DNA of 64,000 bases from Pelargonium tetragonum (taxonomy: Eukaryota; Streptophyta; Magnoliopsida; Geraniales; Geraniaceae). The translations under genes were made by a program, and so were the position numbers. The DNA lies in NCBI GenBank assembly GCA_036897445.1, contig JAYMTL010000006.1:1-64000 (forward strand), given 5' to 3'. The first letter of the stretch is position 1, and the number at the start of each line of letters is the position of its first letter. Of this stretch, positions 37,702 to 49,945 are shown one piece after another. The notes under the pieces were generated by a model. It saw only the letters and a program-made list of their open reading frames with translations, was not told the DNA's origin and searched no databases.

Positions 37702-38931
37702 TCAAACTAATGACCTTATAGAGACAGGAATGCTGCGTGCTGAAATCAGATCCTTCTTATAAGTTCTATAAAAGGAAGACTGCTTTCTCATCTGATAGAA
37801 AAGAAGAGTTGATATTACTGTCATTATGAGTAAGAAGCGCCAGAGAAGGAGTCCCCTTGTATCGTCGGTAGCAAAGCTATGAACTGAAGCTAACAACCCA
37901 GATCTTATTGAAAAAGTTCCTAGAACACAACACAGAAAAGTCAGAATACTCAGAAAGTAAGTCCAAGACTGAAGCATAGGTCTACTAACTGAATGTATAA
38001 GAGCTGTGACTAATACCCAGGGTATAAAGGAAGCGTTTTCTACCGGGTCCCAAAACCACCAACCGCCCCAGCCTAATTCATGATAAGCCCACCAACTTCC
38101 TAATAAGATACCCACGGTTAAAAAGCACCAACAAGTCAAGATCCAAATACGAAGAACTTCCTGATCATCTCTTTTTGTATTCACACCGGCAGTCCAAGAA
38201 AGGTGAGAATTAGGCCTTTGTATTGGGATTTTTGGATAGTATAAAGCTAGAATTCCCTTTATCATTTTCGAGATACATAAGGCAAAGATTATAGCACTGG
38301 CAACGTCTCCAGCAAAGAGGCAAGGAGGATGTATAGCTAATATGGGATCCTGTAGAACAGGATTTAATTCTGCCAGCGGTTCAGTACAAACAAAGAAATT
38401 TCGAACAAAAGGATTGGAACTCACTAATAAGAAAATAGAGAAAAACAAGGTAATCCCCACAGCTCCTAAGCTTTTCTTTTCCTCTAGAAAATAGGTTCTT
38501 TCTGTTTCATCTCGGACCAAAGGCAAAAAAGGTTGAGTTTTCCATGCATCCTTCTTTATGAAGTTCAAGGCAAAGGAATAGGAAAGACTTTCTTTTAGGC
38601 CTACCCGTTTTGAAGCGTTATGTTCTTTTAGCTTAGCCCGGTAAGAGAGTAGGAATCCATAAAAAGTTAGGATCCAACACCATGAAAAAAGACTCCCCTC
38701 ATGATTCGACCAAGTGCCCGATACCTGATAAAAGAAAGGGGCATTGGCGCTTAAGACATTATAATCGCCTAAGTTATTAGAAATATGGCAGAACAAAAGA
38801 CCTGTGAAAGAGAGAAGGCAGTACCAGAAGGAGAGTGCCACACCAAAAGCTGGGGATTCCTTTTTATTGTAAGTGAATGCAAGAAAGAGTCCTAAGAAGA
38901 GGGAGAAGTGAAAGAATTCGTATAGGGACAT
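37702..38931 (-). CDS. ccmFN: Cytochrome c maturation protein CcmFN, compact form
   Basis: 409 aa, ATG to TGA, no intron. It is the N-terminal-type subunit of the mitochondrial haem lyase in cytochrome c maturation System I, an inner-membrane protein that takes haem from CcmE and attaches it to apocytochrome c and c1 with CcmFC and CcmH. Visible family marks: start [32 protein letters not shown] near 74-89; HPPCLFAGD at 201-209; the tryptophan-rich WWD signature [15 protein letters not shown] from about 281, followed by [11 protein letters not shown]; and [14 protein letters not shown] near 353-366. His201 and His313 are in positions conserved in CcmF haem handling. About nine hydrophobic segments are visible. 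Seed-plant CcmFN is usually about 570-600 aa. Both ends are present here, so the shortness comes from loss of loop sequence (about 105-150 and 228-246). A lone gene, no operon. The conserved motif residues are already encoded without C-to-U editing. Confidence 0.95.
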   Translation of the reverse strand: MSLYEFFHFSLFLGLFLAFTYNKKESPAFGVALSFWYCLLSFTGLLFCHISNNLGDYNVLSANAPFFYQVSGTWSNHEGSLFSWCWILTFYGFLLSYRAKLKEHNASKRVGLKESLSYSFALNFIKKDAWKTQPFLPLVRDETERTYFLEEKKSLGAVGITLFFSIFLLVSSNPFVRNFFVCTEPLAELNPVLQDPILAIHPPCLFAGDVASAIIFALCISKMIKGILALYYPKIPIQRPNSHLSWTAGVNTKRDDQEVLRIWILTCWCFLTVGILLGSWWAYHELGWGGWWFWDPVENASFIPWVLVTALIHSVSRPMLQSWTYFLSILTFLCCVLGTFSIRSGLLASVHSFATDDTRGLLLWRFLLIMTVISTLLFYQMRKQSSFYRTYKKDLISARSIPVSIRSLV

Positions 38932-39029
38932 GAATCTGGTTTCACTTTCTTTAGACTTAGTTATTTACATATAGAGCCGGATACTCAAAGGCTAATAGAG
39001 AGGGTCGCTTATCTCTAACCTGTGATCTT

Positions 39030-39044
39030 TTAATTACATTACCT
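39030..39044 (-). promoter_or_regulatory. 15-base motif upstream of ccmFN (copy of dispersed motif)
   Basis: The minus strand reads AGGTAATGTAATTAA, preceded by GTAGCGCA, ending 98 bases before the ccmFN ATG on the coding strand. It is identical to the copies in repeats at 20.4 and 26.8 kb and the inverted pair at 55.1 kb. A promoter or leader role is only a guess. It may simply mean that a repeat landed in the ccmFN 5' region. No convincing CRTA-type plant mitochondrial promoter was seen. Confidence 0.35.
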
Positions 39045-39099
39045 TGCGCTACCCTGTACTTTAGTTTCTAGTTCTATTTGTAGTACTCGTTTGATACTC

Positions 39100-40830
39100 T
39101 GTATTTACGACACCTTATTTATATAAGTATATCTTCCGGAGCCCCCATAGACTGCCAATGAACTTCCCTTTGTTAAACTACAGCTACAGATACTGGAAAG
39201 TACTGACAATAAATAAAAGAAGGATTAGTTTAACCCCAAAAATCCCTAAAACTCTAACAAGACTAACAAGAACTCCAATTCCTTAAGTTACTACAGGAAC
39301 TCCTTTGCCTTCAAATCCCAACCCCGATTAGATTAAGAGACTCCTCCTAAGCTCATAAGCTGTATCATAAACTCTAAAGGAATCCAAATTGTTAGGTATA
39401 AACTACTAACTCTGATACTCTGAAATCTCCTCTTATCCTGCTGCAATTCGCAAAGACAAAATAAGAATACCAATTAGCTCAGCTCATGTATCTATGCTTT
39501 GATAACCTCCTAAGCTTCCTAGTCTAAGTTTTCCAAAGAAGGGAATGATAATAGCAACAATTATCGATCGTCAAATCTCTTAAGATAGAATAGTATCTTC
39601 GAAACATCCAATTAGTTAGAATAAGGTTTCGAGCCTTTATAAGGATAACCCACTCAGCGATCCCAAAAGTTCTTCAAGGAAAGCTCTTCCCTATACAACA
39701 CCAGGAATACATTATCTTAGGAAACTCAAGAACTCATACTATCGGATCTCTGCAAGACCTTACTACCAAATTCTCAAAGAATTATTCTTCAATTCCTTTA
39801 GCATTCTCTGCTATCCCAACAAAGAAGGAATCTGGTTTATGTACCAGCGATATCGGATCAGTACTTTCCTTAATGAAGAGCTCCAGCTACAACAAATAGA
39901 AATAGAATATATTCCAAAGAACAAACAATAGTATATACTCGTTTAGCTGCAACTGCTTTTAAGGACTCGGACTTTGGTATCTCACAAAGACAAAAAGAAA
40001 AATGAATAAGTCTAGCTTATTTGTTATGCCATCTATCTGATCGGAAGAATGCTTTATCAAGATAAACTAACTTGCAGCCAAAAGGTAATAGATGCCTTGA
40101 GTCTTTAACTCCTGTTCATGGTACAAATATCTATACACTCCTAAGCGGCTTTCCTAAAACAAAGGTTTATACCTGCAATGTCAGCCTTAGAACAATTATC
40201 TCCTCTAGCTAGAGAGAGAGAATCCGTTTCCATTAGATCTTGAACTCCTTTAGCTGCATAAGCTTAGATCGGAATACTTCTTTGGACCTTCCCTTTCTTC
40301 TTAGGTTCTCCTAAATCCATTAGCACTTCCATTTGAATTAAAGCACTAAGGAAAGAAATAGAATCGAATCTGTTCCTTGCTATACAAATACAAGAATGTC
40401 AATGCCAAGAGAACTGTTTATTCAGCAACACCCGCTTATCAGCTTAGATAAACTAGCCTAGCTTTACAAAGAACTAAGTCTCTAAGAACTAGAGTCAATT
40501 TATTAGAGTATACTTTTAGCTACGTCACAGGTGACAATCTCTGGCCCAGTCCTTTGCCTAAGCTGAAGGGCAGATTAAGGTCTACTTTGTAAGTAAAAGC
40601 CTCCTTTGGCAGCTAGGATTGAGTCAGTTTCTTTAGAAATTCTAGTTGACATGGGAAGTCTTGTACAGCTTAGTTTTGTAGGAGTACAATGTAGAATAAA
40701 CCGGGAGCTTACCAAGCAGTATTCCCAGGTTCCAGAGTTAAAGTACAGGGGGCAAGGAGCCGATTGCAGATAGAATATGAAGCAGACGAAGGCTGCCTAC
40801 TCCTTAGCAGATTCACTTTCTTTTTCTTTT
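39100..40830. other. C-rich, differently composed tract next to ccmFN
   Basis: The plus strand is richer in C and in CT/CC words than the neighbouring spacer, and T-tracts are rare. Several stop-free runs occur, the longest about 100 codons at 39592-39897 without a usable start and with no similarity that I recognise. It starts about 170 bases upstream of the ccmFN start. A transferred segment is possible, as for 26990-27900. No gene is called. Confidence 0.35.
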
Positions 40831-43800
40831 TCAAATACGAAGGTTCAAAACAAATGGGTTTAGGCTAGTAAAGCCCTTATCTTTTTTCCTTTGATATAAA
40901 TTCGATATAAAATGTGTACTTAAAATGGCGTTGGTCTAATCGCCGGATTCTTGAGTGAACGTAATTGTAATTTAAATGGTCCAATAAAATCGTGTAGATA
41001 AACAATCTAGAAATTACATTTTTTTCTTCCTGAAGTCAAGTCCACAAAGAAGATAGGCACAAGGAGCATATAGTTTTCCAAGCCTTCTCCCCTTTAAAAC
41101 TTTGGAAATAGACTACTGCCCTATTCCGTATAGAATCCTTTTATTTTAAATATTATCCGCTGCTAATTAATTAAAAAGTCTTTCTAGTCGTCAGGCTATT
41201 CCGGAGCTTTTTATCATAACCTAAATTAAGACTACTATGAATTAGTAATCCCTTTGATTTGGACAAGAGTTCATCCTACTGCTCACAGTGTTTACTCCAA
41301 GAGACTCTGAATACTTAATGTTTGGATTGGGCAAGAAATTGAAGCTATAGCTATAAAGAGAGCAATAAGTTCAAATTCAGAAACTAATAGTCAAAAGTTA
41401 AAACAAAAAGAGCGGCTAGGCAAGATCTAGATAATTCCAGTACGCAAAGTCTTTATGAAAAATCGGATTCTTGCTTTGAGTATTCATTAGCTTTTGGAAA
41501 TCCGAGTTTGCTTATTATAAGAAGAATTCCGCTATTTATGTAATGTCTGGAGTTTGGTATATAGGCTGCTTTTGATAGAATATCGCCATCGTGTTAACTA
41601 CCTTACACGTACTTTTGTAGAGGTTCTACCCATGAGGGTTGAGTAACTAAAAGGCATATTCTTTTCCCTGTTGACTAGAAAGAAATTTGGAGAACTTGTA
41701 GCTAAATCTTAGTAAAAAATTCCAGCTACGCAACTCAGGCAGAAGTATAAATGAGCTGCTCATTAAGACTCTAGAATTCATATGTTAAAGTTTGGGTAGA
41801 ATAAGTGGATATCCCTAGGTTCAAATCCTCCTAGAGTCGGGAAGTAGTCAAGATACAAGAGTAGATACTTCTTTTTTTGGAAAATGAATATCAATAGAAA
41901 GTCAACTATATACAAGTAGACAAATTTATATGTTAGGTATTTGCAGTTTATAAGCAAAGGGTAAAATTTTAGTGATTTAAACCAGTTTCCTTTCTCTAGG
42001 TCCTGGCTTTAGTTAATGACTAAAAACGGAGTAGGGAAAATCTTATAAGGGTAGGAATACTCTAAGTTGGAAATGAGTGATAGTAGGGTTTAGGAATACA
42101 TCCTTTTAGCAGGCCGGATCCACCAGGGCCTTTGGTTATATATACGTGATAGGAGGGTATAAGCAATTGTGTTAGAAATATTTTATTGAAAAGGAAGCTG
42201 CTTTCCTAGCTCCTACCGGGTTTATCTACACTCAAATTTTTTCTGGTTTATTCGTTATCTAAGTACAATTATAGTCAAAGTAAATCCGATTGTAATCTAA
42301 AGGATAAAGTCTTAGCTTCGCGAGGGTTTCCCTATTTAGTTAGCTACTAGAATGAAGCACAAGTCTTTTTTTTTTATCCTTTCTATTTACATGCCTATGC
42401 TGAGGGACTTACTTACGCAATACCTTAATTAATTGCCCTATACCTTTTTTGTATCCTCGGTTAGTAGAATTCTCAATGTTAAACAAGAGCAAAAAATTCC
42501 CTTTGTGGCCCCTTTTCTAATTCTAAATCCCTTTTTGTAACTTAGCGGACTCTCTAAGGAGTGCTCTTTAAAATAAAACGTATTAAACTAAACCGGATTC
42601 TGCTTAACAAAAATTTAGGTAGTTCCATAAACATAAATTGGCTACCCTTTATTCTCCCAAAGCCCGGGCTTCTATAATATTTGTATTTGCACTATTATAT
42701 CCCTGAAAGAGGAAGGCCCTTCTAAAGTCTAACAGAGGAGCTACAAAACAAAAAGGCCCACTTATCATAAGAAATTTCTTGACATAACTTGGACTTTAAC
42801 AGCTTCTCCGGGTATATTTGCTTTTTTAGCTGTCTTTCCCTACAGGAGTTAGCAAACATCGAAAGCCTAGTAAGTGTAGTAAATAAATCATAAGAATCCG
42901 ATATCTGCCATCGGTTCATAGACTTATTAATTAAATAAATTAATGGAGGGTTTACGATTTTAAGGTTTTGGACAAGAGTTTTTCTTTTTTATTTTATAGT
43001 TAAGCTAAAACAGAAGCGATCCGAGGTACCTTCTTATTGTTGAGAATTCTTTAAATTATTCGTTTACTAGGCAAAAGGCGCCTATAATTAAATCCTTTCT
43101 ATATAACTAAAAGCGCTAAGATACAAAGACACACCCCTGAATATTTACACTTAGGACTTGTTTATTTCAACTAAAATTAGTTAAGTATCTGCGGATACTC
43201 CCACCACAGATAAAAAAATCAAGAACTCTAAAAACCCTTTTTTGTTTCCAAGCGGCTTATAAAAAAGTAATGAAATGCAGTAGGTATGCTCTAAAAAGGG
43301 TTATTTCGATTTCCGAAAAAGTATAAGGATTTGCCTAAGTATCACACTTAATATCATAAATTTTAATCCGTTTATCCTCGTATTGTAGAATTTCTAATAT
43401 AGTAAATAGCATAGATAAAGGCCTAAGCCGCCTTGTATACTGGTATTCATATAAGTATTGGTTCTATTTTTCTACTCAATATCTTAAAAAACTAAAAGGA
43501 CTCCGTGGGATTTGGAAAGGACTTTAAAACTTCTTAGACCTATCCACTTAAGATTAAGATACTAGGGATTGCTTTTCACACCAAAGGTCACTTAATCCCT
43601 TTGACTTTCTAAGTATTGAACGAGGCTTTTGTCTTTCAACAGAGAAGTGACACTTCAAAAAAGTTTTAGTAAAAACAGGGATACACTAAGCGAAAAGCGC
43701 ATAAGTAAAAAAGCCTTGCTTAGAACTTAAAACGGATTAACCCTGATTCCTCGAAAACTGACTTTATTAAAATTAGATTCGAGGTACGACTGCTTTTGCA

Positions 43801-44739
43801 TCTATTTTTTTTTAGTTACAGCAATCCCAGAATAAGTGCTATCTTCACAAGAGTAAAGGCTTTTATGTACTCTGGATTACGACTGGCCTAGCTAGGCACC
43901 TCTAGTTATGCAACATGGGGTCTAGGATGCTTTAGTAGTTTGAAACTGGGAGTTAGCCTAAGGGGTACCCACTTGGACCGATGAAGGATCTTTTATATAA
44001 TGTACAAACTACTTCTAGAAAGAAATTTCATTTTTATTTTAGTAGTTTTATAGGTATTCCATAAACAAAAGAATTTGTAGTTAAGGAGCCTACTTAGACC
44101 CTATTCCTTATATCCAGTTTTTATAATGAAATTTCAATTGTTTTAGTTTTAAAAAGGATCTTTAAAGCTTCATTTGTATTTGCGGAAAGGCTTTTATCAG
44201 CTAGATATAAGAATGTTGGTATTACCGGAGTATAAGCACGGGGGCTCATTTTCTTAAGACTAGAACTCTCCTTTTGGAATTTTTGAAAGAATTCCTTTAC
44301 TTAACGGGATTTCAAGCATAGCCTATAAAAATTCATAAGTCCACGATACTAGCCCCTCTAAAATAGAAGTCTCCTACAAAATTCTAGTTACCGGCAGGAT
44401 CCTCAGGTGCTTTATATAAATAATAGAATACTAAGAATTATTCCTCCCTAAATGAGAACCCATACTATACTCGACTAGGCATTAAAAAAGGGGCTCCTCT
44501 ATCAGAAATAGAACCGGGGTATCCGCCTTAAAGGAAGCTCCCTGTTTTTGAGTTTTTAAGCCCTAATTTTTATAGGCAAAAAATACAAGGGCCCCTTTCT
44601 CCGCAACAAAGACTTTAAGAAATACTCAATCTGAGCTTAGAGTTTGACTTGCTTTCACAATACTAACTGGAAGTGCTTTTAAGTGTCTCAATATAGACTG
44701 AAATTCTGGCTCTAAAGCTCCTTTCGAAGATGGTAGAAA
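40831..44739. other. Non-coding stretch
   Basis: No gene recognised. The 65-codon minus-strand frame at 42722-42919 is hydrophilic but resembles nothing known. A T-arm-like cassette at 41.8 kb is listed separately. Confidence 0.5.
41785..41836 (+). repeat. tRNA T-arm-like cassette, copy 4
   Basis: CTAGGTTCAAATCCTCCTAG near 41817-41836, preceded by AGAATAAGTGGATATC. As in the other cassettes only a T-arm-like hairpin is present. Confidence 0.35.
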
Positions 44740-45060
44740 ACTTATACTACTTTAGTTTAGTTTTATAGTTATAGTATAATTATATAGGTATTGTCGTTCT
44801 TTAATTGTATTAGATATCTAAGGAATATTTATTATACATTACTATTCCCGACTGGAGCAGAGCAAGGAAGGTTACCGTAATATAGTCTTTTAATAGAACA
44901 CGGATACCTTATAGGCCCACTTTGACTTACTCTCATACTTTTCTAGTTCTTTTACTTACTAGACTTCATTATTTAATGTACTACCTGCCAGACTCTTACT
45001 ATTCTTACTTGGGATTCTAAAGAGTTTATGGACTAACCTAAATTTCTCTCTAAAGCGAGG
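44740..45060 (-). repeat. Dispersed repeat family 1, inverted copy with GC core
   Basis: Core at 44844-44875 (CCCGACTGGAGCAGAGCAAG). To the left is TTTAATTGTATTAGATATC, matching the left flank of the 2.4 kb core. To the right is GCCCACTTTGACTTACTC, matching the right flank of the 51.6 kb core. This makes it a good member despite point changes in the core. Confidence 0.6.
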
Positions 45061-45469
45061 ACTTTAAATATAGTAAAATTTAACGTAAGGTCAAATGTAA
45101 AAAACCCTTTTAAATAACTTAATTGTAAAAACCTAAAGACTATTTATGTATCTTCTTTACTTTAGGTTCCTATAAAATAAAAAAGCTAAGCTCCACTTAA
45201 AATAAGATTTTCCTGTCTTTATTTAATTAAAAAAAGCCGGTTTAGAACCCCTTCATAAAATTCAATAAATAACCTAGCATTTTAGATTTAGACAAGAAGG
45301 TTACTAAACTCTTCGCCTTATTCTGCATAATACCTTGTTTCAGAATACCTCTACCTGGCGCTAGACTTTTTCTCCGTATCCCAGCCTCCTTCTTAGAAAG
45401 ATTAATTTCATTACCTTACTTTCTTACATTTTTCCCAAGTCCCCGAGACTCATCATTTTGAGTTGTTTT

Positions 45470-45650
45470 GAAAGCCGAGACATTACAGCAAGTAAAATAA
45501 AATGGATTTCGGATCGCGATACTTTATTCTTTTTAAAAAGTCTATGGAAACTTATTACCCTTTTAGATACATTAAGCTCTCAAATTAGAAACGAAAAGAA
45601 CCGACCTCTTGTTAAAATTCATACCTGTCTGGATTTGTTGGGTCTTCTCA
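45470..45650 (+). mobile_element. Ty3/Gypsy-type integrase fossil
   Basis: A short frame carries ISDRDTLF and SLWKLITLL, the arrangement seen in the catalytic core of Ty3/Gypsy LTR-retrotransposon integrases around the second acidic residue. Only a small part of the core is recognisable and neither LTRs nor other pol domains were found, so this is an old, broken fragment of a nuclear-type element carried into the organelle genome. The flanks could contain more that I could not identify. The short length leaves some chance of coincidence. Confidence 0.5.
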
Positions 45651-48600
45651 TAAGCATATAAACCTCTGAATATCCAGCTCTAGCAACCTTAAATAAAAAG
45701 AGGCCCTCCTATCTATACAATACAGGTTATGCAGGGTTAAGTTAAAAGTTAGTTGTACTTATTCGTAAGTTCATTTTTATATAAATTAAGCCAAGAGTAT
45801 ACACCAGAATACTTGCACTAGCCCCTACTAAAGGTAAAGGTAGTAGATCTTAATGAGAGTCCGAGCTTCAAGGCTTTCTAGTTTTTATTAAAAAGGGTTT
45901 TTGGTCAAGTTTTAGTTACTGTGAGAGATCAGGTCCATGCACCAAACATTATTAAATTGATTTTTATAAAGGCTAAGGGGCCCCTTTGGCGCACTGTTTA
46001 ACATTGATAGTTATAGAGGTACAAACTTGGAGCCTTCTATGATAATTTACTTCGTGTACTCTGTAGGATTCCGCTTGACTTAAGAAATAAACGTAGTGCA
46101 GAAGACTAACAATAGGGCCTCTTTAGAAGTTACAAATTTTTAGGTCATTTTTGTCTTGAATATCAAATTACAAAAGCATAGGTGCAGGGTTCTCCTCAGT
46201 ACTGCAGTAGAAAAAGAACGAAGTAAGTAGAAAACTAAATTCAGGATCTTTTTCTAGTAAGGCAAGGAAGATTTTTTCTTTTTTTTTAGAGTTTACGGAT
46301 AATGAAGAGTCCTATAATATTATACCAAAAGGTATACCGGCTGTGTTAACAGAAAAGTATAACAACCTAAGCAAGCATAGCTACTCTCCCCTTTTTATAA
46401 AAAGTCTTAATGAGTACTAATTTGTAATATAGGGTCCCCTCTAACCAGCGAGAAATTAATTGCTAAGTAAGAAGTAACCATATCCCAAAAAATTCACCTT
46501 TGAAAGCAAACTCCTTGTTTTACAATTACCTTTTTAGTTAGACAGCCTTGTTAATAGACCAGAACTCTGACCTAGAACAAGAATTTATCAGGATCCCTTC
46601 TTTCTTATAAACTTATTATACATGGGCTTTAACCGCAACTTGAACCGGCAGCTTTTTCTTTCCAACGAACTCTAGGCTTGGAACTTGAATGAAAAAGTAG
46701 TCGAATAACTCATTAACGAATCTATTTTCATTTGCTAAAAATATCTGAGATAAACACAGGAACCGGGTTTTATTTAACCAATATCCAGTCCTAATGAAAT
46801 TTGAGCCTACCCCTTTTCCCTATGTTACGACCGGATTTACTACTTAGAATAAAGCTTGTACTTTATTGGAGGAAAGAGGCTCCTTGCTTTCTGTAATCCT
46901 TAGGATGATTTTTCTTCTTTCTAATAGATCTATTAGAAAAGAAAGATGTCTTAACTTGTTTAATAACATATATTAATAGAATAAAAAAGTCCTTTAATAA
47001 AAAGAAACTATCATAATTCTTAAAAAGAAGGCAAATTTAGAGTCAATTCTAGGGGGTTCCTAAGACTATTAGGAAATAAAAGTAGGCCCCTTAGAGAGTA
47101 TAAGTATACTCATTTCTTTTAATTTAATAAGTAAGGGATCCGGGAGTTCTCGAAAATAGAATCTTACTGCTCAAATTTGTTAATAAAAATTTTTCTGGGC
47201 TAGCTTTTTGTAATATAAAAGACTTTCCCAGATTGTAAGCCTATAATTAAGTTGTGTATTCAAAAAATATAGTAATATTACAGTTTTAAATAAGAAAGAT
47301 ATAAAGATGCTCCAGACTGAAGGATTCTCGCTAAAAGGTTTGTGGTTTGCATGATAGTATATACTTTTAAATTCTCCTAATTGTACTAAAGTTCAGGGAT
47401 TCTAGAAAACCGAGTGGACGAACCTTTTATTTGACTTCTCCTTTTTATGAACTTTCTAAAAGGAATATCCGCTAAGAAGGGCTTGAAGATAGGGAGTGAG
47501 AAGAAAAATCTTACCAAAATTGATATTCTTGCCTTCTTCTGAAATCCAGTATATATAATAACTTAAAATTAATAATAAGCAAACCTTTATGCCTTATTAA
47601 TTATTAAAGAGAATCTTAAAGTAAGTTTCCTCAGTTCAAAGGGTATAGGGTCTCTCTAAATACTTATATAGTAAAATATAGTAAAACGCACGAAACCTCT
47701 TAACCTTTTTATACCTAAAATTGTAAATCTTCGATTCTAGTTATTCCTTTGACATTTATATAGACCTTTCTTTTAAATACAGGAGATATAAGTGTAAAGG
47801 CAGTCCCCAATTAAGAAGGATCCCTCTATCAAGGTAGATTTTTTTAAGGAGTACTAGCAGAACTAGCCTTAATTTTTCAAATTGTTTTGTAATTTTTGTA
47901 AAAATTCTTCTCCCTCTAAGAAATCCGGGGGAGCAGGGGTTTACCAAAGTAGGAAGAAAATAAAGAGCAAATCAGACTAAGAAAGAGAATAAAAGTACAG
48001 AACCGGCATTGGGATTAAACAAAAAAGTCTAGAGTAAATCCTTGTAATAGGTATAAAAAACCAAGTAATAAAAAACCAAAGGAATAAGTTTCGGGCGCGG
48101 ATACTCTTACAATAGAGGACCCCTTTCTCAGGAATTTGACTTTATTATGTCAAGAGTGAGTATAAAGAGTGCGGGGAGAGATAACACAAATATAAATTTT
48201 TTAGAAAGGCCCGAACTTAGAGAACAAGAGTAAGTTCTTTTAAACTCCAAGTAAAGACTATTTTATAAAGCTGAAAACCTTACACTTTATCTTTAAGATT
48301 GATCAGAGATGTTGGATGGAGAGTTATATTGTAGGTACTTTGCTAATCCTAAATACAAGAATTTGTTGACCTATGTATTGTTCTTAAATCCCGTGCTTCA
48401 GCTTTTATAAGAGTCTTCTTTACTTAGAATGTATAAACCGACCTTTACTACCTTATAGGAAGCTCTTTATAACTGTCCCGAATCTAAGCCCGAGTTACTG
48501 GAAGGAAAACCAGACTGACTTTTTGCCCTAACACCGCTTGGTTAGTAGACTAGAATCGGGTACCCTACTTGTTGAAAAAGGAACTAACTATATACTACCC

Positions 48601-49762
48601 CGAATTACAGAGGTCGCTAAACTTTTGAACTGCCGCGGGGTTTTAAACTTATAAAAAGGGACTCCTTCAGTCAAACTACTGAATTGGACTTAAAAAACCC
48701 AAGTATGGTGCATAAAACTCCTTAAATGTCTAGTTTTCTTTTTCTGTAATTATAGCTCTTTATTTTATTAGGTTCTGGGAATAACGAAGTGTACCGACTA
48801 AAGTAAGGGACTTTTACTCTATTTGGTGTTTTTACAAACAAGGGGGGAAAAACAGGCGTAGGTATTCAATTTTTGTTAGCTCTTATTAGAAGAATGTCTT
48901 GCATATAAAATAGGTATAACAAAATAATAGGGGATAAAGCCTGTAAAGCTCTAGGAACTGGCAGGGATTCCTTAGAAAGTAGAGCTTTGTATTTATTTCT
49001 ATACTAGGATAACAAATTCTGATACTAATATAGGGCTTCAAGTTTTGGCAATTTAAGTGTTTTGCTAGTAAGTTAATATTAGCAGGACTTCCTTTCTATA
49101 TTGTGTAACAAGATTTTCTATACTAAGGAGTACCAATTCATTGCTAATGGTCCTTTTCAACATCTTTATTGGCTTAAAAGGTTGTGAATTCTATTCCTCT
49201 AAATTCATTTCTTAGTGTCGTTCTGGTACTTAGTAATTCCGAATTTCTTATTAGTAAAGGGGTGAGACTTTTCCTGATCTAAGGGGACCCTTCCTTGAAG
49301 GTGCTTGCTAATAGTGCTCCTAGTGTTCGGGGCTAGTATGAAAGGGATACACTCATTAGACCTTGAAGGGGAGGGTAACTTAAAAAATAGACAGGGAAGA
49401 GTCGCTCTTGACAATCGTATAGATAGAAAGCTATTATTAAGCAATCCGGTCCAAAGAGCTTCTATTATACTTGGAAAACTCAGGTATAATTTGGTATTGC
49501 TTGCTGCCTAATCGACTTCTGATTATCTCATCATAAGAGAATCCTCTGAAAACTAATGAAACACTACAAAAAGCTTTCGTTTTGGACTTGTTTTGGCCTA
49601 TTAGCAAATAGCAAAGTTTTTGGTTTACATTCATTAATATACCTTATTAAATTAAGCCGGGTAATTCCCTTTTCACCGACCTTCGCCGCTGCCGTATTAG
49701 TATTTCTCGTTTTCAAATTGACCGTTTGCTAAGTGGGGTGCCCCTAGTCGAGTCCCGCTTTT
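45651..49762. other. Non-coding stretch
   Basis: No gene recognised. Frames at 47756-47947 (minus), 49205-49444 (minus) and 49305-49511 (plus) overlap or lie in spacer and have no known family. One perfect palindrome at 46918-46939 is listed. Confidence 0.5.
46918..46939. repeat. Perfect 22-bp palindrome
   Basis: TTTCTAATAGA is followed directly by its complement with no spacer. No gene beside it. It could extrude as a small cruciform or fold in RNA. Confidence 0.7.
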
Positions 49763-49808
49763 AGTTAAAAGTTGTAGCTGAATTGCATAAGTTCATGTAC
49801 AAAAGGTT
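49763..49808 (+). repeat. 46-bp dispersed repeat, copy b
   Basis: Partner of 12803-12848 in the same orientation, with about seven differences. It starts just after a GC-richer patch (49670-49760) containing TCGAGTCCCGC. Confidence 0.6.
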
Positions 49809-49945
49809 TAAATAAAAAGGGACTGGGAAATCTTAATAGAATTTTTTGTAATAGGAGCAAAATCTTTAGTAAAAAAAGAAGATTAAATTGAGAACCTACT
49901 GTAACAGGACTCAGCGGCATAAACTTTATGTTACGTTAATAAAAA

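Noticed and set aside
40622-40780. Frame reading ILVDMGSLVQLSFVG, resembling the active-site region of retrotransposon aspartic proteases
   Set aside because: Too short, the signature is not convincing, and no neighbouring retroelement domain supports it.
42722-42919. 65-codon minus-strand ATG frame
   Set aside because: No known similarity and length within chance expectation.
49205-49634. Three overlapping open frames on both strands
   Set aside because: Mutually overlapping, none recognised, probably a locally stop-poor patch.
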